The notes: generated by a model not told the origin, from the sequence alone. Shown: positions 53,001 through 64,000, counted from the first letter of the stretch. The stretch: 64,000 nucleotides of DNA from Siphonodentalium dalli (GCA_032622095.1 CP136064.1:251040484-251104483); one strand, 5' to 3'. Program-made: numbers and translations.

Positions 53001-56000
53001 TTTAGCATCATAAAAACTCAGTGTATGTTGTATTACATTTCTCCATATATTTAAGAAATATATAGCTTATGGCAGACTCACATATATAAGAGAGCGCACT
53101 GACACAGCATCTTTAATGCTGCACCAGGAGATCTACCGTCACGAACCCCTATGAAAGGGTTAACAAAAAATGTCTTCTCTTTGATTCCAGGACATGTTTG
53201 GGGTCAAGTCTGTTTGTCAGGTGAAGTTTGTAAATGTTGATCAGTAAGTTACACTAAAAACATTGTTATTTCTATACAACCAGTCTTTGATAGTGAGATT
53301 TGTCTCAGCTATTGGTCTTATTTTTAATGTCATATCGAAGATTTTTACCATGAATCTTCTCAGGGTCCATTCAAAATAAATACCTACGTGTCCTCATGTA
53401 GACAAACTATCCTGTGGTGAAGGAATGCTTTTATTATCACAAATTTTCTAAAATTATGGAAATTCAAAATGTATATATAATCATATGGGAATAAATTTTA
53501 TACGTTCCTAAGTTTCTTATGTTGACTATAGAATCTATCTTTTACAGAGTGTATTTTTATTTATTTCATTTTAAAAGAAAGCCTCTTAATATTTCTAATC
53601 CATTGATGAGAAAGAATCTGTATCTGAATTACTAGTATTGAACAAATCTTACTTCATTTGAAAAAAACTTCTGAGGCTCACCTTTAGATGGTGAGGGATG
53701 CATTTATTTTGAAATGCCAAACTATGATTAATATACTGCAGATAGATTTAGAATAACTACTCAGCAGTGTTCAAGAGAAATTATAAATAAATTGAACCCT
53801 TTGAGTGCCAGGGGCCGATCTCATCAGCCCTAAACCTACAAAATAAGTCTGTTAAGGAATATAAGAATAAATTATTAAAATTGTTAAAAAAAAAAAAAAA
53901 AAAAAAAATTGTTAGGCCAATGCATGCTGACTGAGATGGTCACTGCATGTAATTGTTCCCCGAAAAATTTATTTTTGGGGGACTATAGAAACGGGGTCTG
54001 TCCGTCCGTCCGTCCGTTCGTCCGGACGTCCGTCACACTTTTGAGTACCTTCATGGTGTAATCATCTCCTCCTACAGATTTCATCCCAGAGATTTGAAAC
54101 TTCAGAATATTCCTGCCCATATATTGAAGATGTGCAACATGTATATAGATGACGGAAAAATTCTTTTTTGACAGAGTTATTAACCCTTTTCGACTTAGAA
54201 AATTTCAACATTTTTTATAATTTTCAGGATGAAGGTACCTTCATGGTGTAATCAACTCCTCCCAGAGTTTTTATCCTAGAGATTTGATACTTCAGAATAT
54301 TGTTGCCCATATATTGAAGATGTGCAACATGTATAAAGATGACGGAAAAATTATTTTTTGACAGAGTTATTAACCCTTTTCGACTTAGAAAATTTCAACA
54401 TTTTTTTGAATTTTCTGTATGAGGGTACCTTCATGGTGTAATCAACTCCTCCCACAGTTTTCATCCTAGAGATTTGAAACTTCAGAGTATTGTTATCCAC
54501 ATATTGGAGATGTGCAACATGTATATAGATGACGGAAAAATTATTTTTTTACGGAGTTATTAACCTTTTTCGAATTTCAAAAATATTTCTTTAACAAAGC
54601 GGCATCGACTTGCCACTTTTTCGGGGGACACTGTGGTCAGCTGACCTTTTATTCGATTATAGCAATGACCTGTTTTCTGCCTAGTTTGATATCAAATTTA
54701 TGAATATAACTTATTTTGGCATTATTTATTCTTTATTATTTCTTTCTTAAAAAATATACACACGCGTCTTGACTATGAAACAATCCTGATTATTGTTAAT
54801 TTGTGGATGATGAATTAATTGTATATCCACTAGTGAAACAATAAATGCACAGCTTAATTATATGCTCAACGGTGATTTATTTAAAAAATTGTGGTTAAAT
54901 CAATTTTGATATCCCCCAGAAGGAGATCAAGTCTGAGTTTAGTGTGCCTGTCATTTGCAGTGGGCTAGCATCACTAAATTCACCCTCTGGGGACCTCATT
55001 CTGCTTAAGCCTCATCTTCTCTGGAAAGTTTTTTTATTATCAAATTTCTATGGAAACTTCTTCGCATAGATTCTATTTCTGTCATGTGGCAGATGACACA
55101 TTGGGAGACATAGACTCAGACTGAAGTACCCAGATGTTGAATATTGTGATGTACACCCATTGGGAACCTCGATTATGCAATGTCTCATCTGCCAATCTGG
55201 GGATATAGAGAAACTAAGCTAAAAAAGAAAGAGAATCTTTGTGAAGAAGTTTCTATAGAACCTAAAACACTTGTAAATTTGATAATAAAGATACTTCCCA
55301 GAGAAGAATGAGGTCCCCAGATGGTGAATTTAGTGATGTTAGTCTGGTATGTGGGGTAGAATAACTAAATTAACCCTCTTGGGACCTCATTCTGCAAATG
55401 TCAGGCATCTTATTCTCAGGCCTGCATTGCATGTGTGTATTAACGAACAACTATTATTTCAGAACACTGGATGAAATCCATACACAGGATAACTATACCA
55501 GAGCAGACAAGCCTGACTCTGATGATGACAGAGCACAGATCATTATTGATGGGGTAGGTGAAATTAATTAGTTCAGTTTTGTGATCAGTGTTTGATTGAA
55601 GTAATTGATGCAGGGGGGGGGGGGGCGGAATTGACTTTGTTACTTTACTTTTCAATCACATAAAAATAGCTTAGTAATTCTCAGCTATTACGTAAGCATA
55701 ATAAAACTTAATGTTGTACATTCCTATTCTCATATGACTTCAGTTCCCTAGATTAATCTTAAGAGTTCCATAGAATACTGACTGCTTTAGATTAATCTTA
55801 AGTGTTTCCATAGATTACTGGTTGCTTTAGATTAATCTTAAGTGTTTCCATAGATTACTGGTTGCTTTAGATTAATCTTAAGTGTTTCCATAGATTACTG
55901 GTTGCTTTAGATTAATCTTAAGTGTTTCCATAGATTACTGGTTGCTTTTGACATTTCTGTAATTGATCATCAACTAAATTAGGGTCTGTCATGATGGCAG

Positions 56001-59000
56001 GTACAAAACCATTTCAGCCTGTCATATTAAATTTTTTGTGAGATTTCAACCTGTCACGGCCCATGACAGGCCAGTTATTTCAAGACTTCATCAAGATGAC
56101 TGTTATATACATAAATGATGTGGGAGGTGAAATTTAATCAAATTGTTGTTTTATCGGGTTTGACCAAGTTAAATTTAATTCATATAAATGATGTATGAAG
56201 TGAAACTGAAAGTATTTGTTGTCTACTACGATTTGAACGAGATAAATTTCATACTCACAATTGATGCAGGAGGTGGCACTGTAATTTTTCTTTTGACATA
56301 TCTGTACTCCAGTTTATTAGTAGTAATTTGCCTTGGCTAGAAAAATAGCCTAGGCCAGAAATTTATCCTCTGCTAAAAAGGCTAGGAATCAAGCCTTGAA
56401 ATAGCGTGTCTGTCATTTGCAGAATGAGGTCCCCAGAGGGTGAATTTAGTGATGCTACCCCCGCATAGTGGGCTAGCATCACCAAATTCACCCTCTGGGG
56501 ACCTCATTCTGCTTACACCTCAGCAGAATGAGGTCCCCAGAGGGAGAATTTGGTGATGCTAGCCCGCTATGCGGGGTAGCATCACTAAATTCACCCTCTG
56601 GGGACCTCATTCTGCAAATGACAGACACACTATTTCAAGGCTTGCTAGGAATCTATTGCGATTTAAGACTGATGAATAACCAGTAATGATTGCGGCATCA
56701 CCCGAAGCGGATGGTTGACATAATGTGTGTCATATTTCTTGGTGATAACATCAACAAAAATAGTCCCTTCTTGTATTCCACTAGTGGTATACAACAAAAT
56801 GTAAACAATGGCTAGGATTCTGTTGAATACATGTACCTCACATCAATGGGTGTGGAATAAAATTGAGTTTTCTTTTACATACACTGTCAGGGAGAAGAAA
56901 TGAAATACTTTGATCATCAGCATACTCGGTATATATGGGACAAGAAAGTCTACTGCTACACCAAGCTCAAGTGAGTGTACACATTACAGTTCTATACTAA
57001 ATGGTATATTATTCATGTGTAGGGGTGCTTAGGATGAGCAGATGAAAAGATACTACAAGTGCAGAGGGATTCATTTTCCTTGGTGGAAAATGTTCAGATA
57101 ATAAGTTCAGTTATTAATGGTAATTTGTTAACATTTTTAGCTCACCTGAGACGAAGTCTCCGGTGGAGCTATAGTCATCACTCCTCGTCCGTCGTCCATC
57201 CGTGCGTCCGTCCGTCGAGCCGTCCATCCGTCCGTCAACTTTAAAAAAAAACATCTTCTCCTCTGAAACCATCATACCGAATTGGTTCATATTTGGTGTG
57301 GATGTTCCCTAGGTGATTCTCATTCAGATTTGTTCAAATGCGGTCACTGGGTCAAATAGTTGCGAAGCCAGGGCCATAACTCTTTCCCACCATAGTAATT
57401 CTTTTAAACATCTTCTTCAGAACAATAAGACCGAATGGTTTCATATTTGGTGTGGATGTTCCCTAGGTGACTCACATTCAGATTTGTTCAAATAAGTTCA
57501 CTTGAAATAGTTGCGAAGCCAGGGCCATAACTCTTTCCCTCCATAGTATTCTTAAAGTGACTTCTTCTCAAATACCATCAGGCTATATGGGTTCATATTT
57601 GGTATGAAGGATCATTGTTTGACTGGGGTTCAGATTTGTTCAAATCAGGTCACTGGGTCAAATGTGGGCGGGGCCAGGGACATTCTGTTGGGTAAAGGGT
57701 TAAAACTATTCTATTATAATTTCTATCATTATTTCAGTGATTTGTCTAGCAATACGAAGTGTGTCTCCTTCGAGGATGAGTTCAAAGGACTAAGCTCTCA
57801 CATACAGAATGAGAAGTGAGTTCATTAACCAGTTCATTAACCAATTCATTAACAATGAACACTATCAATTCTATTAACCCTTCCATGACTGGAGCTTCCT
57901 GAAATTCTGCGAAAACCCTGTGCCAATGCATTCTCTTATATATGCATCACCAAATTCACCTTTTGGGAACTTTAATCTGCTTAATAGGCCTCAACTGCTA
58001 TGGGAGGAGACCTAGGATCAGATTAGGTCTCATCTTCTGTGAAGTATCTATAGTCTCAAAATAACATTGTTTTAGTTACAATCGAAGTGACTAATGTGTG
58101 AACATCACCAACTTCAACTGGGGAACTTCTATCTTATTGCAATTTATATTAGCTATCTGTAAGTTACCAAATTAAATTAAAAATACTGGTACTGATGTTT
58201 TAATCTCTCGATGGAACAGCACCTGCATATATCCAGAAGTTGGTGAGCTTGAACCAACAAGGTCATGATATGGAGAAACGGTCTGACCATCCTACATTAA
58301 TTAGGGGACAGAGCCTTTCGCATCACTACGCCAACTCTATGGAACAGTCTTCCGAATGAACTGAGATTATCATGTGACCTTTTATAATTCCGGAAACTTT
58401 TGAAAACACCTGTTCAGAATTGCTTATGGATTGACATGAATAACTGTTTTACTGTAAATAACTTTTAATGGAACCTACATACTGTAAAAGTAAATTTTTT
58501 TGTGTTGGTCCAATTTTCGTGGTGTTCGTGGATGTTGATAACCACTAAATTTAAAAACCCCATGAAAAAAATATCTTCGAAACTATCACGGTCGCCATTT
58601 TGAGAATTGCCTTGTGGGAGGTAATTCTATTCATCCGATGTACATTCAAAATCTAGGGTGGTAACTCTATCGATCTGGGAGTATATGAATGGAAGAGTAG
58701 CTACGGTCTAATTACAAAGTTTAATTGTTCTTACATGTGCTTCATAAAAATAATTAACATAACAATAACACATGTTTGACTTATTTACTATTAACAGTCA
58801 CAAATCACAGTTCATCAGCTATTGTGAAACCAGACACAATTATGTCTACTTTTGTAACGAGAATTAAAGAGACCTATTTGCACTATGTAGTATATGCCAT
58901 TGACCATTTGGTGGTATATTTTATATGTTGCAGATTTATTTCGATATTGGCTTTGGTAAATATTGCCCATTCTTGCGTTGATTGTTTTGAGAAGCAAGTG

Positions 59001-61651
59001 ACTTTCACCTAGCTTATGTTGGTTTATGTAATACAATTCCGGTTGTCAACATTCTTGATAACAACAAAGACTTGGACACACGACATGCTAATTACACATA
59101 CAGTGCAGACGCGCAATTCCTGACAGCTTGCCGAGGTGGCTGCACTTCTATTAGTTGGATGTGTTTGTTATTATTGGGGGGGGGGGGGGGGGGGGTGGAG
59201 ATGACCCACGAATTTACGAGTCCACAAAAAAGTCATAAATGGCTGAACAATGAAAATTGATACCAACTAATTTAAGGCCATGCACAGTATGTTACAAAAT
59301 GTCTATGAACACAATTTTGTGAAAAAGGTGCTCTGTAAATTATAATGCATTTGATGTGTAAGATTTGTTGATACATTTAACTTTTATTGAATGACACATT
59401 TATTTCAGATTGAAAATCTATGGTAAAAACATCATCGATGTGGAAGTAAAATCTTATGGGAAAATCTTCATTGAAGAGGTGTGTATATATGTCTTTCAAC
59501 AAACATATAATAGATTGGTCAAGGAGCTGGAGTCAAGAAAATAATTGTATAATTTCCATGGGAGGAAGCAGGAAGACGACCGTATGGTCATGCAACCTCC
59601 CTGTAATGTATATTGTGATATGTTTTTAAATTTTTTTTTTTTTTTTTTACATTATTATTGTTGATATACATTGCTGAATAAAGTATATTCTGTTCTATTC
59701 TTTGCACTATTTGCAAATAATTTTGACATGATTGAAATTAAACCTGACTTTTAATATCTGGTTATAGCTCATAATATATCCTGTAATTAATTGGGGGTAT
59801 ATTTTATTGACGTTGTCCATCCATCTCTCAAGCTATCCATCTGTCAGTCCGGGCATAAATCTCAGCTATTGTTTATCGGATCTGAATGAAATATGGTATG
59901 GAGGTTTGCAATCATGACTGCTTTCAAATGAGGGATAAGTTACATTGTTTGCTTATTCCATTCGAGAGTTATCATGTCTTTGTTTATCTGGAAATCTTGG
60001 TTGTTTGTAAGTTCGTGCAGATATCTCAGCCCTTAATATTGGATATGAATGTAATTTGGTATGGAGGTTCGCCATCATGACTGCTTTCAAAATAAGATTG
60101 CCCAAATATGTTGTTTCCATTTTCCATTCTAGATTTATCTTTCTTTGTTTATTTTACAATTGGGTTTCATCCTGCCCATGTTTAAATTTGGGATATGCCA
60201 GTACCTGAGGTGCAACTTCTTGTTGTTACTAATGATCTTCTTTTTTTTCTTGCCTCAGGTGCTGAATCCATTTTATATCTTCCAAGTTGCCAGTATTATC
60301 CTGTGGGCAATAGATGAGTACTATGCATATGCAGCCTGCATTTTCTTCATCTCTCTCATATCCATTATTGTATCATTGTACCAAATTAAAAAGGTGAGTG
60401 AAAAGTTTAAGGTCACACCAAGTCAATTTCCCATTTCTGAGACCAAATTTTTTTTAAAGCATGCAAGTATGTGGTTTTTAATTAATTTTTAATTTCTGGG
60501 GCATACGCCAACGAAGCATTCGACATCTGCATCAGCTAGCTCTGGGTTTAATTTCAGTTGCCCGAGGCCATTATTTCCCAAGCGGGCTAGCATCACTAAA
60601 TTCACCCTCTGTTGCCTGAGTTCAGTGTGCCTGTCATTTGCAGAATGACGTCGCCAGAGGGTGAATTTAGTGACGCTATCCCACATAGCGGGTTAGCATC
60701 ACTAAATTCACCCTCTGGAGACCTCATTCTGCTTGTGCTTCATCTTATCTGAAAATTTCTTTAATATCAAATAACAATTTTTTTAGAAACTTATTCAAAG
60801 AGATTATTTTTATTTTTTAGTTTAGTTTCTCGATATCCCCAAAATGGCAGACGACACATTGCATAATCAAGGTTCCCAATGGGTGTACATTACAATATTC
60901 ACCATTTGGGAACTTCAATCTGAGTCTATGTCTCTCACAGATGAGCCTTGCAGAATGAGGTCCCTAGAGGGTGAATTTGGTGGTGCTAGCCCATTATGCG
61001 AGATAGCATCACTAAATTCACCCTCTGGGGACCTCAATCTGCAAATGACAGGCACAATGAACTCAGGCTTGGATGCATCAATATTTTTATGAATCGTTAC
61101 AGGCCTATTAATATATAGTTGATGGAGGGAGGTAAAGTGGCAACATTTGAATGGGGAATTCAGTGTTAATTTTTGAGAAAAGATTGATCAAACCTCATAA
61201 AGTGCAGGTGATCATATCATACCTTTTTGGAAAGTTTGAAGACTTATCTAGTGACAATGCGAAGCAGAATTTTGATTTTAATCCCAGGTTGGATATTATT
61301 GGACATTATTAAAAAGTAGGTCACCATTGTTTATCATTGTTTAAAATATTTCCATCAAATGTCACAAAACAAAACAAAATGAAAAATCTGCTTCGCGTTG
61401 TCACTAGATATATGCTCAAACATTCCAACAAGACATGAAGCATTATTCTACAGTTTGTAAATATTGAGTAATCTTGTCTTGAAAATTAACACTGAATTCC
61501 CCATTTAAATGTTGCCACTTTACCTCCCTATTAATATATGGTTGATGGAATTATTAATCTGTTGATATTGAATCCTTTCAGCAAAACACACATATCCATG
61601 ATATGGTCTCCACACCAGCTTGTAACATACCAGTAACAAGGACCGGCACAG
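50002..61651 (+). CDS. ATP13A: P5B-type ATPase, ATP13A2/ATP13A3-like, 5' part (incomplete)
   Basis: Visible exons: 50002-50090, 51861-52028, 53191-53243, 55463-55553, 56891-56970, 57738-57815, 59409-59478, 60259-60393, 61582-61651 (834 nt, 278 codons, one open frame across GT-AG introns). Family members are polyamine exporters of late endosomes and lysosomes. Seen here: the GYRRSEWKTAIF start of the P5 N-terminal domain, a hydrophobic hairpin (ICVLLTLGFLLLLVHW), the RYIWD motif and the region before the first ATPase membrane helix (NIIDVEV, VLNPFYIFQ). Two membrane helices follow (VASIILWAIDEYY, ACIFFISLISIIVSLY). The start codon is not visible, because the first exon opens after an AG in phase 1. 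The actuator, phosphorylation and ATP-binding domains lie beyond the window. ATP13A3 and ATP13A2 cannot be separated from this part. Confidence 0.92.
50879..51350. mobile_element. Family B MITE, intact, gene 2 intron
   Basis: Perfect 8-bp duplication GTTGGACA (50871-50878 and 51351-51358). The ends are CAAGCCTGATTATAG and CTGAACTCAGGCTTG. It has two hairpins separated by a unique spacer. This is the reference copy for the interrupted element at 15427-16740. Confidence 0.92.
51494..51742. mobile_element. Family F hairpin MITE, copy 2
   Basis: The ends TAATGCCATAAATAATTGA and ATTATTTAGGACATTA are inverted. The left arm has grown by tandem copying of a 41-bp piece (AAATATGGC at 51560, 51601 and 51642). 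It shares the ACCACAGCAGAATTATGGGT arm with 49037-49242. Confidence 0.85.
51861..52028 (+). CDS. ATP13A: Gene 2 second visible exon, N-terminal membrane hairpin
   Basis: Encodes TTTGYRRSEWKTAIFYICVL then a hydrophobic run to HWKPELECYLKRK and ADMVLLK. The donor is AAG|GTCAGT, phase 0. Confidence 0.95.
52743..53163. mobile_element. Two family A remnants, gene 2 intron
   Basis: One copy runs from TTGATGACTGGAGCTTC (52748) to CTCATAAAATGGTTAA (52988) with decayed CCCTTT ends. A second right half (53070-53163) ends ATGAAAGGGTTAA just upstream of the exon at 53191. Confidence 0.68.
53191..53243 (+). CDS. ATP13A: Gene 2 third visible exon
   Basis: A 53-nt exon encoding DMFGVKSVCQVKFVNVD plus a split Gln. 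The acceptor is TTTGATTCCAG and the donor CA|GTAAGT, phase 2. Confidence 0.87.
53800..53935. repeat. Family A fragment (CAGTGCCAGG subtype)
   Basis: CCCTTTGAGTGCCAGGGGCC, then a TAGGTTT-complement block and a poly(A) run of about 24, ending GTTAGGCCAATGCATG. It resembles the right half of 17699-18141 in reverse. Confidence 0.6.
53955..54640. repeat. GTCC-type repeat with three 180-bp tandem units
   Basis: Starts TTTTTGGGGGACTATAGAAA and a GTCCGTCCGTCCGTCC tract. Units repeat at about 54045, 54228 and 54420 with ACCTTCATGGTGTAATCA, GAGATTTGAAACTTCAGA and GTGCAACATGTATA blocks. It ends TTTTTCGGGGGACA, an inverted match to the start. Confidence 0.85.
54945..55410. repeat. Family B MITE, decayed
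   Basis: The interior order matches 50879-51350 in part inverted form. The first hairpin lost its left arm (jump from CATTTGCAG to TGGGCTAGCATC), and the ends lack a duplication. Confidence 0.7.
55463..55553 (+). CDS. ATP13A: Gene 2 fourth visible exon
   Basis: Encodes TLDEIHTQDNYTRADKPDSD then DDRAQIIIDG. It is less conserved, but it joins both neighbours in frame. The donor is GGG|GTAGGT, phase 0. Confidence 0.85.
55747..55947. repeat. 40-bp tandem array, five copies
   Basis: Unit AGATTAATCTTAAGTGTTTC + CATAGATTACTGGTTGCTTT. The last three or four copies are identical and the first is diverged. It lies in the intron after the fourth visible exon. Confidence 0.93.
56390..56644. mobile_element. 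Family B double-hairpin MITE, intact, gene 2 intron
   Basis: Perfect 8-bp duplication CTAGGAAT (56382-56389 and 56645-56652). It is nearly identical to 21928-22180 (253 against 255 bp), so both are recent copies of one source. Confidence 0.94.
56891..56970 (+). CDS. ATP13A: Gene 2 fifth visible exon
   Basis: Encodes MKYFDHQHTRYIWDKKVYCY and TKLN; RYIW is a family hallmark. The donor is AA|GTGAGT, phase 2. Confidence 0.93.
57138..57695. repeat. AGCTCACCTGAG / GTCCGTCC interspersed repeat
   Basis: Starts TTTAGCTCACCTGAGACGAA with a small hairpin (CACCTGAGAC...GTCTCCGGTG), then a GTCCGTCC tract. Three units follow with CATATTTGGTGTGGATGTTC and AGCCAGGGCCATAACTCT. A family A right end (TGTTGGGTAAAGGGTTAA, 57678-57695) closes it. 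This repeat start is familiar from bivalve genomes. Confidence 0.82.
57738..57815 (+). CDS. ATP13A: Gene 2 sixth visible exon
   Basis: Encodes DLSSNTKCVSFEDEFKGLSS then HIQNEK. The acceptor is ATTATTTCAG and the donor AA|GTGAGT, phase 2. Confidence 0.9.
57875..58135. repeat. Chimera of family A and family B fragments
   Basis: The left half of a family A element (CCCTTCCATGACTGGAGCTT to TATATATGCA) passes directly into family B sequence (TCACCAAATTCACC at 57947) and the inverted family B interior (CATCACCAACTTCAACTGGG). Confidence 0.75.
58304..58387 (+). pseudogene. 3' end of a non-LTR retrotransposon reverse-transcriptase frame
   Basis: The frame reads GDRAFRITTPTLWNSLPNEL then RLSCDLL and a TAA. 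The pattern Arg-x-Phe ... Ala/Thr-Pro-x-Leu-Trp-Asn-Ser-Leu-Pro is the common C-terminal motif of CR1/jockey-like LINE ORF2 proteins. An in-frame stop lies just before it, so it is a short dead fragment in a gene 2 intron. Confidence 0.68.
59409..59478 (+). CDS. ATP13A: Gene 2 seventh visible exon
   Basis: Encodes LKIYGKNIIDVEVKSYGKIF, the conserved Tyr-Gly-x-Asn segment before the first ATPase-core helix. The donor is GAG|GTGTGT, phase 0. Confidence 0.93.
59795..60180. repeat. GTCC-type repeat, two units of about 180 bp
   Basis: The blocks ATTGGATATGAATGTAATTT, GGTATGGAGGTT and CATCATGACTGCTTTCAAA occur twice, with ATCTTTCTTTGTTTAT and ATCATGTCTTTGTTTATCTG at the unit ends. This is the reverse-complement orientation of the 40835-42100 family. 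Confidence 0.75.
60259..60393 (+). CDS. ATP13A: Gene 2 eighth visible exon, core membrane helices 1-2
   Basis: Encodes VLNPFYIFQVASIILWAIDE then a second hydrophobic helix (ACIFFISLISIIVSLYQIKK). The acceptor is TTGCCTCAG and the donor AAG|GTGAGT, phase 0. Confidence 0.96.
60611..61071. mobile_element. Family B MITE, gene 2 intron
   Basis: Left TTGCCTGAGTTCAGTGTGCC and right CACAATGAACTCAGGCTTG are inverted. It has two hairpins with GAGGTCCCTAGAGGGTG-type arms. No clean duplication: a further family B scrap (60575-60610) abuts the left end. Confidence 0.78.
61127..61528. mobile_element. 402-bp palindromic MITE with 21-bp flanking repeat
   Basis: The inverted ends GGGAGGTAAAGTGGCAACAT and its complement continue inward (GAATTCAGTGTTAATTTT). 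The flanks TATTAATATATAGTTGATGGA (61106-61126) and the same with one G for A (61529-61549) are direct repeats. Confidence 0.85.
61582..61651 (+). CDS. ATP13A: Gene 2 ninth visible exon, last in window
   Basis: Encodes QNTHIHDMVSTPACNIPVTR and TGT, leading into the actuator domain. The donor is ACAG|GTAAGA, phase 1. No following exon was found before 64000. Confidence 0.88.
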
Positions 61652-61670
61652 GTAAGATTTCATGTTGACT

Positions 61671-61785
61671 AGACACCAAGTCTGGATTTAGTGTGTCTGA
61701 CATTTGCTGAATGGTCCTCAGAGGGTGAATTAAGTGGTGCCGGCTAACATCACAAAATTCACCCTCTTGGGACAGTTGGCATCAA
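61671..61785. repeat. Family B fragment
   Basis: CAAGTCTGGATTTAGTGTGT then one decayed hairpin (GAGGGTGAATTAAGTGG ... TTCACCCTCTTGGGAC), truncated on the right. Between here and 62663 no exon was found; 61858-62106 is an open frame without recognisable domain. Confidence 0.65.
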
Positions 61786-62663
61786 AACAAACTGGGTTTA
61801 TTTATTAATGTTTGGTTATCATTATGGCAGAAAAAAGAACCAAAAGAGCAGCTGTGCATGTGCAAATATCAAGACCTCATGATGATAATTAAAGGCCCAC
61901 TTAATTTTCGAGGAAGCTTGTTCGGTCTAATAAACTATGAACATGTTGTTTTTGTTGAGATACCGACTTGGTGTTCTGTGCGCAAGTTCATTTATTTTCA
62001 ATGGAAGGGAAATAACTCTATATCTTGGAGCCATAACGGGGGAAATCTTTCTATGATTCCAGCTGTTTTCTGTTTCTCTATGAGACACAGACGTTTCAAA
62101 TGGTGATGAATTATAGTATTTTAATTATATTTAAATGACATATATTGTTATTAAAACCGTATATCAAGGCACTGTGATATGTAATCTAAAGTTTTCAAAT
62201 TATGTACATCAATTTTGAACTTGTGAGTTTTTCGGCCACTACAGCATGTTTGAAACAAGGTGTTTTGGGTGACAAGATATCTCGTTGTCTGCTTATGGAT
62301 GGCATCTTTCGGGCAACAAGATATCTCATCGCCAGCACTGAATGAGTTAATATGAAAAGAGGAAATCTATTTTTTCATGTACTTGTTGATGATAGTTGAT
62401 ACAGAATTTTATGTTATATCGCATGAACTCACTTTGAAGGCCTTGAGTCCCTTTAAGAAAGTCTCTTTCCATAGAAATAGCAGTACATTAGAACCTCTCC
62501 AAACCGAACACCCTTCTGACCTACTCTTCTGTTCAGTTTAGAGAGGTGTTCGGTTTATAGAAAATCACACTATGATCGGAATGTATTGATGTTGTTACTA
62601 AGAGTTGTCGAAGCACAACCAACTCATTATTGATTAATTTAACTTTATTCAATAAAGTACTGA

Positions 62664-63872
62664 ATAAAATATAAGTAACAATAGATAAAACATGGTATAT
62701 TAAGAATTAAAACATAGTATAATAAAAATTAAAACATGGTATAATAAGAATTAAAACATGGTATAATAAGAATTAAAACGTGGTATATTAAGACATAAAA
62801 CATGGTATATTAAGACATAAAACATGGTATAATAAGAATTAAAACATGGTATAATAAGAATTAAAACATGGTATAATAAGAATTAAAACATGGTATAATA
62901 AGAATTAAAACATGGTATAATAAGAATTAAAACATGGTATAATAAGAATTAAAACATGGTATATTAAGAATTAAAACATGGTATAATAAGAATTAAAACA
63001 TGGTATAATAAGAATTAAAACATGGTATATTAAGAATTAAAACATGGTATAATAAGAATTAAAACATGGTATAATAAGAATTAAAACATGGTATAATAAG
63101 AATTAAAACATGGTATAATAAGAATTAAAACATGGTATAATAAGAATTAAAACATGGTATAATAAGAATTAAAACATGGTATAATAAGAATTAAAACATG
63201 GTATAATAAGAATTAAAACATGGTATAATAAGAATTAAAACATGGTATAATAAGAATTAAAACATGGTATAATAAGAATTAAAACATGGTATATTAAGAA
63301 TTAAAACATGGTATATTAAGAATTAAAACATGGTATAATAAGAATTAAAACATGGTATAATAAGAATTAAAACATGGTATAATAAGAATTAAAACATGGT
63401 ATAATAAGAATTAAAACATGGTATATTAAGACATAAAACATGGTATATTAAGACATAAAACATGGTATAATAAGAATTAAAACATGGTATAATAAGAATT
63501 AAAACATGGTATAATAAGAATTAAAACATGGTATAATAAGAATTAAAACATGGTATAATAAGAATTAAAACATGGTATAATAAGAATTAAAACATGGTAT
63601 AATAAGAATTAAAACATGGTATAATAAGAATTAAAACATGGTATAATAAGAATTAAAACATGGTATAATAAGAATTAAAACATGGTATAATAAGAATTAA
63701 AACATGGTATATTAAGACATAAAACATGGTATAATAAGAATTAAAACATGGTATAATAAGAATTAAAACATGGTATAATAAGAATTAAAACATGGTATAA
63801 TAAGAATTAAAACATGGTATATTAAGAATTAAAACATAGTATAATAAGAATTAAAACATGGTATATTAAGAC
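62664..63872. repeat. 22-bp satellite array, about 54 copies
   Basis: Unit ATTAAAACATGGTATAATAA + GA. Most copies are identical. A minority variant reads TATTAAGACATAAAACATGG and appears in small clusters (62781-62830, 63421-63470, 63712). It lies in the intron after the last visible gene 2 exon. The 128 bases after it are unassigned. Confidence 0.96.
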
Positions 63873-64000
63873 ACAGACAAGACAGGAAACATGGAAATGA
63901 TAAAGTTTACGGTGATTCACAGTTTTTGAAAATATCGATGACAAAATTAATGTAGCACAGGTATAAAATAGTTTTGTATATGCATTCTGATTTAATTAGC

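Noticed and set aside
60145-60258. Apparent N-terminal extension of the membrane-helix exon of the ATPase gene
   Set aside because: Intronic: a polypyrimidine tract and AG precede 60259, and the upstream peptide is not ATPase-like.

Overview
The window is eukaryotic nuclear DNA. Coding sequence is split into short exons with GT-AG introns, AT-rich non-coding DNA dominates, and transposon debris is dense. The repeats point to a marine lophotrochozoan, most likely a bivalve mollusc: there are many GTCCGTCCGTCC / 'TTATGGCCCTTTTT' repeats and one AGCTCACCTGAG...GTCCGTC repeat of a kind common in bivalve genomes. The species cannot be read from the sequence.

Two protein-coding genes were assembled by hand from exons that splice in frame, both on the + strand. 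Gene 1 (coding 2851-37513, 21 coding exons, 656 codons plus stop, poly(A) signal 37845) encodes an RRM - F-box - leucine-rich-repeat protein with an acidic tail. This is the architecture of the family named after C. elegans putative RNA-binding protein EEED8.10. Gene 2 (50002 to at least 61651, nine exons, 278 codons visible) is the 5' part of a P5B-type cation-transporting ATPase of the ATP13A2/ATP13A3 group. Its first exon and everything after the second membrane hairpin lie unseen or beyond the window.

The rest is introns and a 12-kb intergenic stretch (37.9-50.0 kb) filled with non-autonomous elements. Family A is flanked by TTAA, has CCCTTT termini (piggyBac-like) and carries internal hairpins built on AAGAGAATGCATTGGC; about fifteen copies or fragments. 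Family B consists of double-hairpin hAT-like MITEs with CAAGCCT termini and 8-bp target duplications. Family C is a 370-bp repeat in three copies. Larger hAT-type insertions with 8-bp duplications lie at 3626, 6365, 15564 and 45723; the last carries a broken BED-finger reading frame. A 5-kb inverted-repeat composite fills intron 18. Tandem arrays lie at 4060-4530 (15 bp), 39.1-43.1 kb (about 21 bp, reversing direction, with a recent 594-bp duplication) and 62.66-63.87 kb (22 bp, about 54 copies).

The most interesting local structure is around exon 10 of gene 1. Its 3' splice site sits in a perfect-period 60-bp triplication and its 5' splice site in a 31-bp array of seven copies, so both splice sites are multiplied. 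Inverted family-A copies also flank exon 19, the usual layout for exon looping. I saw no prokaryotic genes, CRISPR, rRNA or convincing tRNA.
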